Of a stretch of DNA of 64,000 bases, positions 11,061-20,920 are shown in pieces. Within the stretch, counting starts at the first letter, position 1, and each line of letters begins with the position of its first letter. The translations under genes and the position numbers were made by a program. Origin of the DNA: Sphingomonas sp. H160509. Lineage in GTDB: Bacteria; Pseudomonadota; Alphaproteobacteria; Sphingomonadales; Sphingomonadaceae. The notes beneath the pieces were generated by a model. It was not told the DNA's origin. It saw only the letters and a program-made list of their open reading frames with translations, and did no database searches. The stretch is taken from the NCBI RefSeq assembly GCF_024124765.2, contig NZ_JAMXSR020000002.1, forward strand, positions 1,759,001-1,823,000, in the 5' to 3' direction.

Positions 11061-12504
11061 ATGTTTAGCCTGCGTCACCGATCGGGGCAGGCAATCTTGC
11101 TGCTCCTCGTCGCCATCGCGCTCCGTAGTCCGTTCTTCGGCAATCCGGTGATCCATAGCGACGAGCAATTTTACCTGCTGGTCGGCGATCGCCTTCTGCA
11201 CGGCGCATGGCCGTTCGTAGACATTTTCGATCGCAAGCCGGTCGGCCTGTTCCTGATCTTCGCCGGCATCCGCAGCGTCGGCGGCGATGGCGTGCTGATG
11301 TACCAGCTTGCCGCGACGCTCGTCGCCACCGCCACGGCATTCCTGGTCGCGCGGATCGTCAGCCGCTTGTCCTCCGATGATGCGAACCCGTTGGCGAGCG
11401 TCGGCGCGGCGCTGATCTATCTCGTCTGGATCATCGTGTTCGACGGTGCGGGCGGGCAGTCGGCAATATGGGGCAATGCCTTGATGGCGGCCGCCGCGCT
11501 GCTGGTGCTCGATACGACCCGCGGCCACCGGCATATCTCCTTGCGCGGTGCCGGGGCGATGCTGCTGATCGGCCTGGCGATGCAGATCAAATACACCGCG
11601 ATGTTCGAAGGGATATTCTTCGGCCTGACGCTGGTGTGGGCCGCGTATCGAGATGGGCGATCGATTGGTCGCCTGACGGCCGATGCCGCCTTGTGGATCG
11701 GCGCAGCGCTGTTCCCGACCGCGCTTGCCTGGATCGTCTATGCCGCGGCAGGCCACGGCGACGCCTTCGTCTTTGCCAATTTCCTGTCGATCTTCGGTCA
11801 GCAGGACGACGATACGCTCAGCTCAAACCTGCTGAAGCTGCTGGGCGGCGTGGGCATGAGCCTGCCGCTCGCCTGGCTTGCATGGCGTGGCCGTCGGACG
11901 GGAAGCTTCGCGCTCGGATGGCTCGCGGCGGCGGTGATCGCGATCCTCATCATGCACACGTTCGAGCTGCTCTACCTGCTGCCCCTCGCGCTGCCGCTGT
12001 CGGTCGCGGCCGGCACGGGGCTGAGCGGCCCGACCGTTCGCACGACCATGGTCCGCCTTGCCGCCGTGCTGGTGTTCGGCGCGCTGGCGGCGACCATCAT
12101 GACCAGCGTCCGCATCGGACGACGCGGCAATGCGCACCAGATCGCGCAACTCGTCCAGATGATCGGCCAGCAACCACGCGGCTGCATGTTCGCCTATGGC
12201 AGCGAACCGATCCCTCTATTTCCTGACCCGGTCCTGCCTGCCGACGCCCTATATCTTCCGCAGTCACCTGGGCCAGACGGCCGAATCGCACGGCACGGGG
12301 ATCGATCCGGTCGTGGAAGTCGCGCGGTTGCTCGCGGCTGGGCCCGGCGTGATCGTCGTACGCGCGCCCAAGCCCACCACGAACCTCGCGACCCAGGCGC
12401 TGGTACTGCGCGCGATCGCCAAGCGGTATCGATTGGTCGGCTCAGTGAAGATCGGCGGGTTGCCGCAGAGCGTCTATCGCCTGCGTACCGACGCTCCCCG
12501 ATGA
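11061..12504 (+). CDS. Multi-pass membrane protein, GT-C glycosyltransferase-like (one frame error)
   Basis: Inner-membrane protein of ~480 residues with about ten hydrophobic segments (for example GAALIYLVWIIVFDG and LLYLLPLALPLSVAAG). The first periplasmic loop carries the acidic HSDEQFYLLVGDRL, followed by VDIFDRKPVGLFLIF, as in GT-C (ArnT/PMT-like) transferases using lipid-linked sugars. The start at 11061 has AGG upstream. The C-terminal soluble part continues in another frame; removing one base of CCC 12212-12214 gives EPILYFLTRSCLPT. Donor and acceptor are unknown. Confidence 0.78.
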
Positions 12505-12519
12505 CGAGGCGCGGTTACC

Positions 12520-12705
12520 TCAAGTCTTGAACGCGAGGCCGATCGTCACCGCGAGTCCGATCAGCGCCAGCATCTGGACGGTCGGCCAGTCGACCCAGCC
12601 CACCGAATCCGGATCGCGCCGACGGCGGCGTCTACGTTCGCCTAGCCCCGCCACAACAGCAAGCGCGGCGAGACCTCCGCTCAAACTCCACAGAACCGGG
12701 GCCAT
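12520..12705 (-). CDS. Small membrane protein downstream of phaR
   Basis: 61 residues starting MAPVLWSLSGGLAALAVVAG, with two hydrophobic segments separated by a basic loop (GERRRRRRRDPD) and ending LIGLAVTIGLAFKT. The start lies 3 bases after the phaR stop, so translational coupling is likely. I do not recognise a family. The tight spacing and clean two-helix topology support a real gene. Confidence 0.6.
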   Translation of the reverse strand: MAPVLWSLSGGLAALAVVAGLGERRRRRRRDPDSVGWVDWPTVQMLALIGLAVTIGLAFKT

Positions 12706-12708
12706 CGT

Positions 12709-13253
12709 TCAGCCGAGCTTCTCGACCTTTTCCTGCAACTTGGCGAGTTCGTTGCGCAGCGCAGCGATCTCGTCGTCCTTGCTGGCGGCGGGTGCAGGCG
12801 CAGGTGCGGGCGGCGTCATCGCCTGTGTCGCGGCGTCGAACATTTCAAGGTTGCGCTTGGCAATGTCCGCGAAGGGCGAGTTCGCGAACGCGCCTTCGAC
12901 CGCGGACTTGAACTGGTCGTGGTTGCGACGGAAGCTGTCCATCGACGCCTCAAGATACCCCGGCACCATCGTCTGCATCGAATCGCCGTACATCGAGATC
13001 AGCTGGCGCAGGAAGTTCACCGGCATCATCGTCTCGCCGCGGCTCTCCTCCTCCATGATGATCTGCGTCAGGACGTTGTGCGTGATGTCCTCATCGGTCT
13101 TTGCATCGACCACCTTGAAGTCGCGCCCCCTCGCGGGTCATCGTCGCGAGATGATCCAGCGTGATGTAGGATGACGACTCGGTGTTATAGAGCCGCCGGT
13201 TGGCGTACTTCTTGATGATGACGATTCCGTCGGCAGCCTTTTTGCTTCTTCAT
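12709..13253 (-). CDS. phaR: Polyhydroxyalkanoate synthesis repressor PhaR (two frame errors)
   Basis: DNA-binding regulator of PHA granule synthesis. After restoration (~180 residues) it begins MKKQKAADGIVIIKKYANRR, then LYNTESSSYITLDHLATM and VVDAKTDEDITHNVLTQIIM, the diagnostic PHB/PHA accumulation-regulator domain. The C-terminus is Ala/Pro-rich and ends in a coiled coil. Breaks are at the five-T run 13239-13243 (plus strand) and five C at 13126-13130; one base fewer in each restores the match. GGGGGA precedes the start. It is divergent from the PhaC-like gene. Confidence 0.95.
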
Positions 13254-13267
13254 GGATCCCCCGTCTT

Positions 13268-14325
13268 ATGTTTGAAACGGAGGCTACAGTCTTTGATGAC
13301 GCACCGCAACAAGGTCCGAGGCCCTTACCCTTGTTCCTTTCCGTGCTGCGCAACGAGACTGCAGCATCGCCGGAACGCATGACCCGCGCGCTAGCGGGAT
13401 TGCGCGCTTATCAGAGCGCACCGCGAGAGGAACGCCCCGTTTCGCGGCCTGCGATCCACCGCGTTGGCCGGGTCGCGTTGCGCGATTATGGCGGCGAGGG
13501 GCGTCCCGTCGTGTTCGTCCCATCATTGATAAACCCGCCCGACATCCTCGATCATTCGCTCGAGTCTTCGCTGGTGCAATGGATCGCCAAGGAAGGATTC
13601 CACGTTTGGCTGGTCGACTGGGGATCACCCGGCAACGCGGACCGCGACCTCGATCTGGCGGCGCATGTCGAGCGGTTGCTCGTCCCGCTGCTCCAGGCAC
13701 TCCCCGCGCCTCCGGTGCTGGTCGGCTATTGCCTCGGCGGCACGCTCGCGCTGGGCGCCGCTGCGATCACGCCCACCGCTGGTGTCGCGACGATCGCCGC
13801 CCCCTGGCACTTCGCGGGTTATGGCGAGGGCCGCCCCACGCTCGCCGCGACCTGGGCTGCGGTCCAGCCCGCCGCCGCGATGCTCGGCCTCCTCCCGATG
13901 GAAGTGCTCCAGGCCGGCTTCTGGCAACTCGACCCTGCGCGCACGATCGCCAAATACGAAGCCTTCGCCGACCTTCCCCCGACAGCGACGCGGCCCGCGC
14001 ATTCGTCCGACTCGAGGACTGGGCAAACGCCGGCGCGCCCCCCCCCTATGCCGCCGCCGCATCACTGTTCGAGGACTGCATCGCCAACGACCTCCCCGGC
14101 AAAGGCCGCTGGGACATCGCCGGCGCCCCGGTCGATCCGCTCACACTAGCCTGCCCCACAGTCGAATTTGTCTCGCTGAGCGATCGCATCGTCCCTGCCG
14201 CCACCGCGATCGGCCTCGCCGACCGCCGCGACCTCGGCGCAGGCCATGTCGGCATGATCGTCGGCCGCTCCGCACGCGCGCGCCTATGGGAACCGCTCGC
14301 CAACTGGATCGCCGCACTCGACTGA
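13268..14325 (+). CDS. PhaC-like alpha/beta hydrolase, putative PHA synthase (one frame error)
   Basis: Restored length is ~352 residues, about the size of class III PhaC. VFVPSLINPPDILD and LVDWGSPG match the PHA synthase fold, and the lipase-like box GYCLGGT carries the nucleophilic Cys. LSDRIVPAA and GAGHVGMIVG supply the acid and His. The frame shifts at the five-C run 13976-13980; six C gives DLPPDSDAARAF. Start is uncertain: ATG 13268 leaves only 14 bases to the phaR start, and no clear ribosome site precedes it, while GGAGG occurs at ~13283. Neighbouring PhaR and thiolase support a PHA role. Confidence 0.82.
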
Positions 14326-14358
14326 CCTACATGGGGTCCAAACAAAGAGGACCCTGAC

Positions 14359-15546
14359 ATGACCGACCAGAACCCGAACGACGTCGTCATCACCGCCGCC
14401 AAGCGCACCCCCGTCGGCAGCTTCCTCGGCGCGTTCGCGAGCGTACCCGCGCACGAACTCGGCCGCATCGCGATCGAAGCCGCGCTCGAACAGGCGGGCG
14501 TGGCTGGCGAAGACGTCTCCGAGGTGATCCTCGGCCAAGTCCTCACCGCGGCCCAAGGCCAGAACCCCGCCCGCCAAGCCTCGATGGCCGCTGGCGTGCC
14601 AAAGGAAATCCCCGCCTGGGGCGTCAACCAGGTCTGCGGCTCCGGCCTGCGCGCGGTCGCGCTCGCCGCGCAGGCGATCCAGACTGGCGACGCGACCATC
14701 GTCGTCGCGGGCGGCCAGGAATCGATGTCGCTCTCCGCGCACGCGCAGTCGATCCGTGGCGGCCAGAAGATGGGCAACCTCAGCCTCGTCGACACGATGG
14801 TCAGCGACGGCCTGACCGACGTTTTCAACGGCTATCACATGGGCATCACCGCCGAGAACCTCGCCGAGCAATACCAGGTCACGCGCGGCGAACAGGACGC
14901 CTTCTCGGTCGCCTCGCAGAACAAGGCCGAGGCCGCGCGCGGCTCAGGCCGCTTCAAGGACGAGATCGCACCCGTCACGATCAAGGGCCGCAAGGGCGAC
15001 ACGGTGGTGGCCGACGACGAATACATCCGCGCCGGCGCGACGATCGAGAGCGCCTCCAGCGTAAAGCCCGCCTTCAAGAAGGACGGCACCGTCACCGCCG
15101 CCAACGCCAGCGGCCTAAACGACGGTGCCGCCGCGCTCGTCATGATGCGCCGCGACGAAGCCGAACGCCGCGGCTCGACGATCCTCGCGACGATCAAGAG
15201 CTGGGCGTCGGCCGGCGTCGACCCCTCGATCATGGGCATCGGTCCCGTCCCCGCCACCAGGCGCGCCTTGGAAAAGGCAGGCTGGACGCTCGCCGACCTC
15301 GACCTGATCGAAGCCAACGAAGCCTTCGCCGCTCAGGCGCTGTCGGTCGGCAAGGAACTCGGCTGGGACGCGAGCAAGGTCAACGTCAACGGCGGCGCGA
15401 TCGCGATTGGCCACCCGATTGGCGCGAGCGGCGCGCGCGTCCTGACCACGCTGATCTACGAGATGCAGAAGCGCGACGCGAAGAAAGGCTTGGCAACGCT
15501 GTGCATCGGTGGCGGCATGGGAATTGCCATGTGCCTGGAAAGGTAG
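14359..15546 (+). CDS. phaA: Acetyl-CoA C-acetyltransferase (thiolase)
   Basis: Condenses two acetyl-CoA to acetoacetyl-CoA, the first step toward PHB, or runs in reverse in degradation. Intact, 395 residues, starting [20 protein letters not shown]. The acylation Cys is in [14 protein letters not shown], the His in [22 protein letters not shown] [16 protein letters not shown], and the second Cys in [11 protein letters not shown]. It follows the PhaC-like gene by about 30 bases with AGAGGACC as ribosome site, so the two are likely one operon. The biosynthetic assignment rests on this context. Confidence 0.95.
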   Translation: MTDQNPNDVVITAAKRTPVGSFLGAFASVPAHELGRIAIEAALEQAGVAGEDVSEVILGQVLTAAQGQNPARQASMAAGVPKEIPAWGVNQVCGSGLRAVALAAQAIQTGDATIVVAGGQESMSLSAHAQSIRGGQKMGNLSLVDTMVSDGLTDVFNGYHMGITAENLAEQYQVTRGEQDAFSVASQNKAEAARGSGRFKDEIAPVTIKGRKGDTVVADDEYIRAGATIESASSVKPAFKKDGTVTAANASGLNDGAAALVMMRRDEAERRGSTILATIKSWASAGVDPSIMGIGPVPATRRALEKAGWTLADLDLIEANEAFAAQALSVGKELGWDASKVNVNGGAIAIGHPIGASGARVLTTLIYEMQKRDAKKGLATLCIGGGMGIAMCLER

Positions 15547-15698
15547 GAAAACTGACCTTATGTTGCGGATATGTTACAGAAACATATTAAAGTGACAAAA
15601 AGTTTAATAACTTGCCATTAAGCATTGCGTGCCCGCAAGGTTTGGCGGCACCGTGGTTCCGTTCAGCGTCATAAAGACCTGTAAACGGGGGGTTATTA

Positions 15699-18600
15699 AT
15701 GGTGATTTCTCGCTTAGCGAGCGCAACTGCGCTGGCCGGTACCTTGTTTTTCCTGCCGGCCTTCGCGGCCGCGCAAACGCAGACGAACGGCGTCGGAACA
15801 CCCTATGGTCCGGTACAACCCGGCGCCGCGACAACGCCGCCGCCGTCTACGGTCGGCCAGCAAGAATCGTCCGATGCCACGGACCAGACCGCGGCTGTCG
15901 ATGACGAAATTACGGTCACCGGATCGCGTATCCGCGTGAGCCGCAAGATCGATGCGGCGGTACCCGTTACGACGATCACGGCAGCACAGTTGTTGGGAAC
16001 GCGTGGTGACGTTTCCCTCGGTGACGCCCTCAACCAATTGCCGCAGCTTCGTTCGACGTTCAGCCAGGCAAACTCGACGGGTAACATCGGTACTGCAGGT
16101 CTCAACCTCCTCGATCTGCGCGGGCTAGGCACGGCGCGTACGCTGACCCTGGTCAACGGACGTCGCATCGTAACCGCCGTCCCCGGCAGCTATACGCCCG
16201 ACGTCAACACGATCCCCTACGATCTCGTGGAATCGGTCGATCTCGTTACCGGTGGCAACTCGGCAATTTACGGATCGGACGCTATCGCCGGCGTCGTCAA
16301 CTTCCGCCTGCGCAAGGATTACCAAGGCCTGAAACTTCGCGGACAGGGTGGCGTGACGTCGTACGGCGACCGCGGCACCTATCTCGTCAGCGGCGTTGCC
16401 GGCCACAATTTCTTCGACGGGAAGATCAATCTTACCGCGTCGGGCGAGTATTCCCGCGCAAACTCGGTCTTCTACAAGGATCGCGACTATCTTGGCGCAT
16501 TAAGCGGGACCCCGGCTTTTATCACGTCACAGAGCACGGCTGCCCCTAACCGCAATTTCGACGGCGTACCGAACTCGGTGTTCGTTCCGCGCGGCAGCGT
16601 ATTCAGCAATCGCTCGACCGGTGGCAGCGTCATCACGTCATGCCCCGCAACGGCGACCGCGGCAAACCTTGCTCAGCGGACCAATGTCTGCACCGGACAA
16701 TTGTCGCCTACCGGTGGTCCGATCGCCTATACCTATGTCTTCCAGCCCGATGGCTCACTCGCTCGCGACAGCAACATCACCGACCTTCGCTCGATCGGCG
16801 GCGGCGTGCTGGGCGGCTTCGGCGCCACGGGTGTCGAGGATGCGATGCTGCTGCCTAAGAACGAACGGTATGTCGCCAACATCAATTTGAGCGGCAACTT
16901 CTCGCCAGCCTTCAAGCCATTCATCGAAGCGACCTACGTTAAGGTAGATGTCGAGCAGCAGTCGACCCAGCCGACCTTTACCGGCGGTACGCTGTCGTCG
17001 ACGTTCAGCGTCAACAACCCGTTCCTGTCCGCCGCGAACCGTGCAACGCTGAGCTCGATCCTGGCACCGGGCGCGACGAGCTTTACGCTGAACCGATTCA
17101 ACAACGACTTCGGCACGCGTTCGGAATTTCACAACCGCGAGACCTATCGTGGCGTGATCGGCGTCGAGGGTGACATCAGCAAGACCGGCAACCTTCACTA
17201 CGAAGTCGCCGGAAACTATGGTCGCACCGAAAACCGATATCGGACGGGCGGTAACGTCCTGCTCGCCAACTACGGGCGCGCCATCAATGCCGTCGTCGCG
17301 CCCGCTAACTATGCCGGCAGCAACTTCGTGCAGAACGCAGCGGGCCAACGCGTCGTCTGCAGCGTCAATGCCGACGCCAACACGGCGAACGACGATGCCA
17401 ACTGCGTTCCGCTGAACCTGTTCGGCGCCAACCGCTACGACAGCCGCGCGCTCGGCTACACTCTCTACACGTCGACCCGCGATCAATGGGCCGAGGAAAT
17501 CGACGTGACGGCTTCGCTGTCCGGCGACTCGTCCGGTTTGTTCAGCCTGCCTGGCGGCCCCGTCGGCTTCGCCTTCGGTGGCGAATATCGCCGCGAGGAT
17601 GCATTCTCGGGACAGGATCCGGTCACGGCATCGGGCGCGACCTTCCTCAACCCCGCCTCGACGTTCGATCCACCATCGGTCAACATCAAGGAGTTGTTCG
17701 GCGAGCTTCGCGTGCCGTTGCTCGCGAACATTCCGTTCATTCACGAACTGACGATCGAGGGCGCCGGACGCGTTTCCGACTACGGCGGCAACACCGGTTC
17801 GGTCGTCGCATGGAACGCGGGGGGTATCTGGGCGCCATTCCGCGACCTGCGTTTCCGTGGCACATTGGCACGGTCGGTCCGGGCGCCGAACCTGTCCAAC
17901 CTCTACGCAACCGCGGCTACAACGTTCGTCAACGGCCTGACTGATCCCTGCGATCAGCCCGGCGGCACCAACTCGGGAAACAACATCACCGCCAATCCCA
18001 ACCGCACAGCAAACTGCGCCGCGGCCGGGATCCCAACGACGATTACGTTTGCCGACCCGCAGTCCGGCGCGCAGCTGGTTCGTCCCTGGACGAACCAGTC
18101 GGCATCGGGTGTCGCTGGCGTCAATCAGGGCAATCTCGGCCTGACCCCTGAAATCGGCTACAGCTTTACGGTCGGCACGATCTACACCCCGCATCAGGTT
18201 CCGGGTCTGAGCCTCAAGGTCGAATATTATAACATCCGGGTGAAGAACGTTATCTCTGGCCTGACCGGACAGGCGATCATCAACCGCTGCTATGACGATA
18301 CGAACGGCATCGACAATACGTTCTGCGCTGCCGTCTTCCGTCGCGCGACGGGGGATCCCACGACCAACCTGACCTTCAACGGCCAGACCACGCGGACGAT
18401 CGACCAGGCGCAGTTCACCTTCCCGACTGCGGGCACCGGCATCGGCTTCATCAACCAGCCGTTCAACTTCGCGCAGCTCAAAACGCGGGGTATCGATTTC
18501 GACGCCAGCTATGCGCGGGACTTCGGCGAAAACTGGGGCGTGAACGTCCGGTTCCAGGTCAGCTATGTCATGGATCGGCTGAACTACGCGTACATCACCG

Positions 18601-18995
18601 AACCGAACCGGTACGATCGTCTGGACAGCACGCTGGGTGATCCGCGTTGGCAGGGTGCCTTCAATGCTGCGGTTCATTCGGGACCGATCGAACTGTCCTA
18701 CAATGCGCGGTATGTCGGCAAGCAGATCGTTTCAGGTCTGGTGTACGAAACCTTCTTCGCATCGCAGGGGCGCCCTGCGCTCAATCCCGATGCGCGTCCG
18801 TTCGTGTATTATGATCCGATCGTCTATCACAATGCACGCATCAACGTTCGGGCGAACGACAAGTACCGCTTCTTCTTCGGCGTCGACAATCTCACCAACG
18901 AGTTGCCGCCGTACGAATTGACGGGGACTGGCAGCGATGCAATCTATCCGAACACGGGTCGATTCTTCTATGCGGGTGCGGAATTCAAGTTCTGA
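15699..18995 (+). CDS. TonB-dependent outer-membrane receptor, large
   Basis: Outer-membrane, energy-coupled uptake receptor, intact at 1098 residues, large for the family. A signal peptide (VISRLASATALAG... ending AFAAAQ) is followed by a TonB-box-like DDEITVTGSRIR, a plug domain with GGNSAIYGSDAIAGVVNFRL, and a barrel ending in aromatic YAGAEFKF. Several long extracellular loops carry Cys pairs (SCPATATAANLAQRTNVC). The upstream 150 bases are AT-rich, unlike surroundings, and likely hold the promoter. Substrate cannot be told. Codon use is less GC-extreme than neighbours. Confidence 0.95.
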   Translation: MVISRLASATALAGTLFFLPAFAAAQTQTNGVGTPYGPVQPGAATTPPPSTVGQQESSDATDQTAAVDDEITVTGSRIRVSRKIDAAVPVTTITAAQLLGTRGDVSLGDALNQLPQLRSTFSQANSTGNIGTAGLNLLDLRGLGTARTLTLVNGRRIVTAVPGSYTPDVNTIPYDLVESVDLVTGGNSAIYGSDAIAGVVNFRLRKDYQGLKLRGQGGVTSYGDRGTYLVSGVAGHNFFDGKINLTASGEYSRANSVFYKDRDYLGALSGTPAFITSQSTAAPNRNFDGVPNSVFVPRGSVFSNRSTGGSVITSCPATATAANLAQRTNVCTGQLSPTGGPIAYTYVFQPDGSLARDSNITDLRSIGGGVLGGFGATGVEDAMLLPKNERYVANINLSGNFSPAFKPFIEATYVKVDVEQQSTQPTFTGGTLSSTFSVNNPFLSAANRATLSSILAPGATSFTLNRFNNDFGTRSEFHNRETYRGVIGVEGDISKTGNLHYEVAGNYGRTENRYRTGGNVLLANYGRAINAVVAPANYAGSNFVQNAAGQRVVCSVNADANTANDDANCVPLNLFGANRYDSRALGYTLYTSTRDQWAEEIDVTASLSGDSSGLFSLPGGPVGFAFGGEYRREDAFSGQDPVTASGATFLNPASTFDPPSVNIKELFGELRVPLLANIPFIHELTIEGAGRVSDYGGNTGSVVAWNAGGIWAPFRDLRFRGTLARSVRAPNLSNLYATAATTFVNGLTDPCDQPGGTNSGNNITANPNRTANCAAAGIPTTITFADPQSGAQLVRPWTNQSASGVAGVNQGNLGLTPEIGYSFTVGTIYTPHQVPGLSLKVEYYNIRVKNVISGLTGQAIINRCYDDTNGIDNTFCAAVFRRATGDPTTNLTFNGQTTRTIDQAQFTFPTAGTGIGFINQPFNFAQLKTRGIDFDASYARDFGENWGVNVRFQVSYVMDRLNYAYITEPNRYDRLDSTLGDPRWQGAFNAAVHSGPIELSYNARYVGKQIVSGLVYETFFASQGRPALNPDARPFVYYDPIVYHNARINVRANDKYRFFFGVDNLTNELPPYELTGTGSDAIYPNTGRFFYAGAEFKF

Positions 18996-19018
18996 ACTTT
19001 AGGCTTTGAGATATCCTT

Positions 19019-19046
19019 GGGGCTGCCTCTCAGGCGGCCCCTTTTT
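19019..19046 (+). terminator. Rho-independent terminator after the large TonB receptor
   Basis: GGGGCTGCC, loop TCTCA, GGCGGCCCC, then TTTTT. Nine-pair stem with one G-T wobble, 23 bases after the receptor stop and just before the converging alr stop. Confidence 0.9.
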
Positions 19047-19048
19047 GT

Positions 19049-20084
19049 TCAAGCCCAATGACGATCGAAACGCGCACCAAGACCTGTCAACAATTCATAC
19101 TGCGAGCGCCCCGACTGATCGGCCGCGACGACCAATGCATAATCAAGCCCTATCCAATCACCCTCTTGCAGACCGGGGGTGGAATCGACGTCGATCGCCA
19201 GAAGGTCCATCGACACGCGACCCAGCACCGGCAGGTCGATGTCCCCCGTACGGGCAACACCCCGTCCAGAAAATGATCGGCCATATCCGTCAGCATAGCC
19301 CAGGTTGATTATCGCGACTTGCGTGCGTCGGGGTGCAGTCCAGGTCGCGTTGTAGCCCACGGTCGCCCCTGCAGCGACACTGCGAACCTGGAGTATCTGC
19401 GCTTCGGGCCAGACGACCTGTCCGATCGTATCGCTAAACTCACCTCGCGGGATGCCCCCATACAGCGCCAGCCCAGGCCGGGTCAGGTCGAACGCATAGC
19501 CCTGGAGCGCAATCCCCGCAGAGTTGGCGAGACTCATGTGCTTTGCAGTCGTCGCGCCTGCCAATGCAGCGAACCGGTCGCGCTGCACTACGTTCATCGG
19601 CGAGTCCTCGTCAGCGCAGGCCAGGTGGCTCATCAGCGTTTCGATCTGGAGGCCATCGAGCAGACCGGCCGCGATATCGTCCGCCGACACGCCGAGGCGG
19701 TTGATGCCGGTGTCGACCATGACGTCGCATGCGCCACCGCCGGCCGCTTTCCAGCGCGCAACTTGTGTCGGGGTGTTGAGGACCGGGCGGGCGAAGCCCG
19801 CGGCCGCGGCGGGCATGTCTTCTTCGCGGACGCCGTGGAGGACGGAGACGGTCAGGCCCAGCGGCGCGAGTTCGGCGGCTTCCTGCCAGTTCGAGACGAA
19901 GAAGTCGCGGCAGCCTGCGTGTGCCAGGCGGCTTGCGACTTCGATCGCGCCGAGGCCGTAGCCGTTCGCCTTCACCGCGGCGCCGCACGCTGCGGTGCCA
20001 CTCATGCGGTCGAGTGTGCGCCAGTTCTGAACGAGAGCGTCGCCGTCTAGGCGCAGGCGGAGGGGGGGCAGGAATATCGATCAC
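19049..20084 (-). CDS. alr: Alanine racemase (one frame error)
   Basis: PLP enzyme making D-alanine for peptidoglycan. Restored N-terminus: IDIPAPLRLRLDGDALVQNW, then AAVKANGYGLGA with the PLP lysine. The catalytic Tyr region is GYNATWTAPRRT, and VSMDLLAIDV is the other conserved block. About 344 residues if started at GTG 20084; an in-frame ATG at 20141 overlaps the btuD stop but adds non-family residues. The frame breaks at seven G 20062-20068; six restores it. It is the last gene of the minus-strand run behind the cobalamin operon and may be partly co-transcribed. Confidence 0.94.
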
Positions 20085-20124
20085 CCGGCGCGGGATAGTG
20101 CCACGGGCGCGGCGCGTCGACCGT

Positions 20125-20920
20125 CTATGCTGGTTCGCCATTGAATGAGCCGGCGCGTCCGACCGGCACGAGCAGGCGGCGATTGCCGTCGTCCAACGCG
20201 GCCACCCGGACTCCGAATACATGGCCGAGCGTTTCCGCGCTCATGACCTGGGCCACGGGACCAAACGCGACGACGCGGCCATCGGCGAGCAGCAACGCAT
20301 CGTCGGCCGCGCGCTGTGCCTGGACGAGGTCGTGGAGGACGATCGCGACCCCCTGCCCCGCCGAGCGCATAGCCGCGCAGGCGGGCGAGCAGGTCGATCT
20401 GGTGCGAAGGGTCGAGGCTCGCGAGTGGTTCGTCGGCGAGCAGCCAACGCGGTTCGCCCGCCAGCATGCGCGCGAGCAGGACACGCGCGCGCTCGCCGCC
20501 GGAGAGTTCGCCGACCGGGCGATCCGCGAGATGTTCGGTTTCGGTATCGTGCATCGCGCGGTCGACGGCGGCATGATCTTCGAGCGATGGAGCAGCATGC
20601 GCGCCGAGGTGCGGCAGGCGGCCTAGCGCAACAACGTCGCGGGCGACGATGTTCCAATGCACCGTCGCATCCTGCGGGAGATAGCCGATCGCGCGGGCTC
20701 GGGCGCGTGGGTCCATCGTCGCGACGTCCTGTGCGTCAAGCCTGACGTAGCCGGTGCTGCGTTCGACGAGCGCGGCGGCCGCCTTGACGAGCGTGCTCTT
20801 GCCGGCGCCATTGGGGCCGAGGATCGCGGTGACGCGGCCGGGACTCAGGTGCGCGGACACGTCGCTGAGGACAATGCGCTTGCCGAGCTTCACGCCAAGC
20901 GAGTCGATGATCAGATCCAT
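20125..20920 (-). CDS. btuD: Vitamin B12/corrinoid ABC transporter ATPase (one frame error)
   Basis: Cytoplasmic ATPase powering the BtuC permease. Restored length is ~264 residues. Walker A GPNGAGKSTLVK near residue 37, signature LSGGERARVLLARML, Walker B WLLADEPLASLD, H-loop VAIVLHDL. The start at 20920 overlaps the end of btuC, so the two are translationally coupled. Frame breaks near CC 20373-20374; dropping one base gives LARLRAMRSAGQGVAIVLHD. The substrate assignment comes from the upstream cobalamin riboswitch. Confidence 0.92.
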
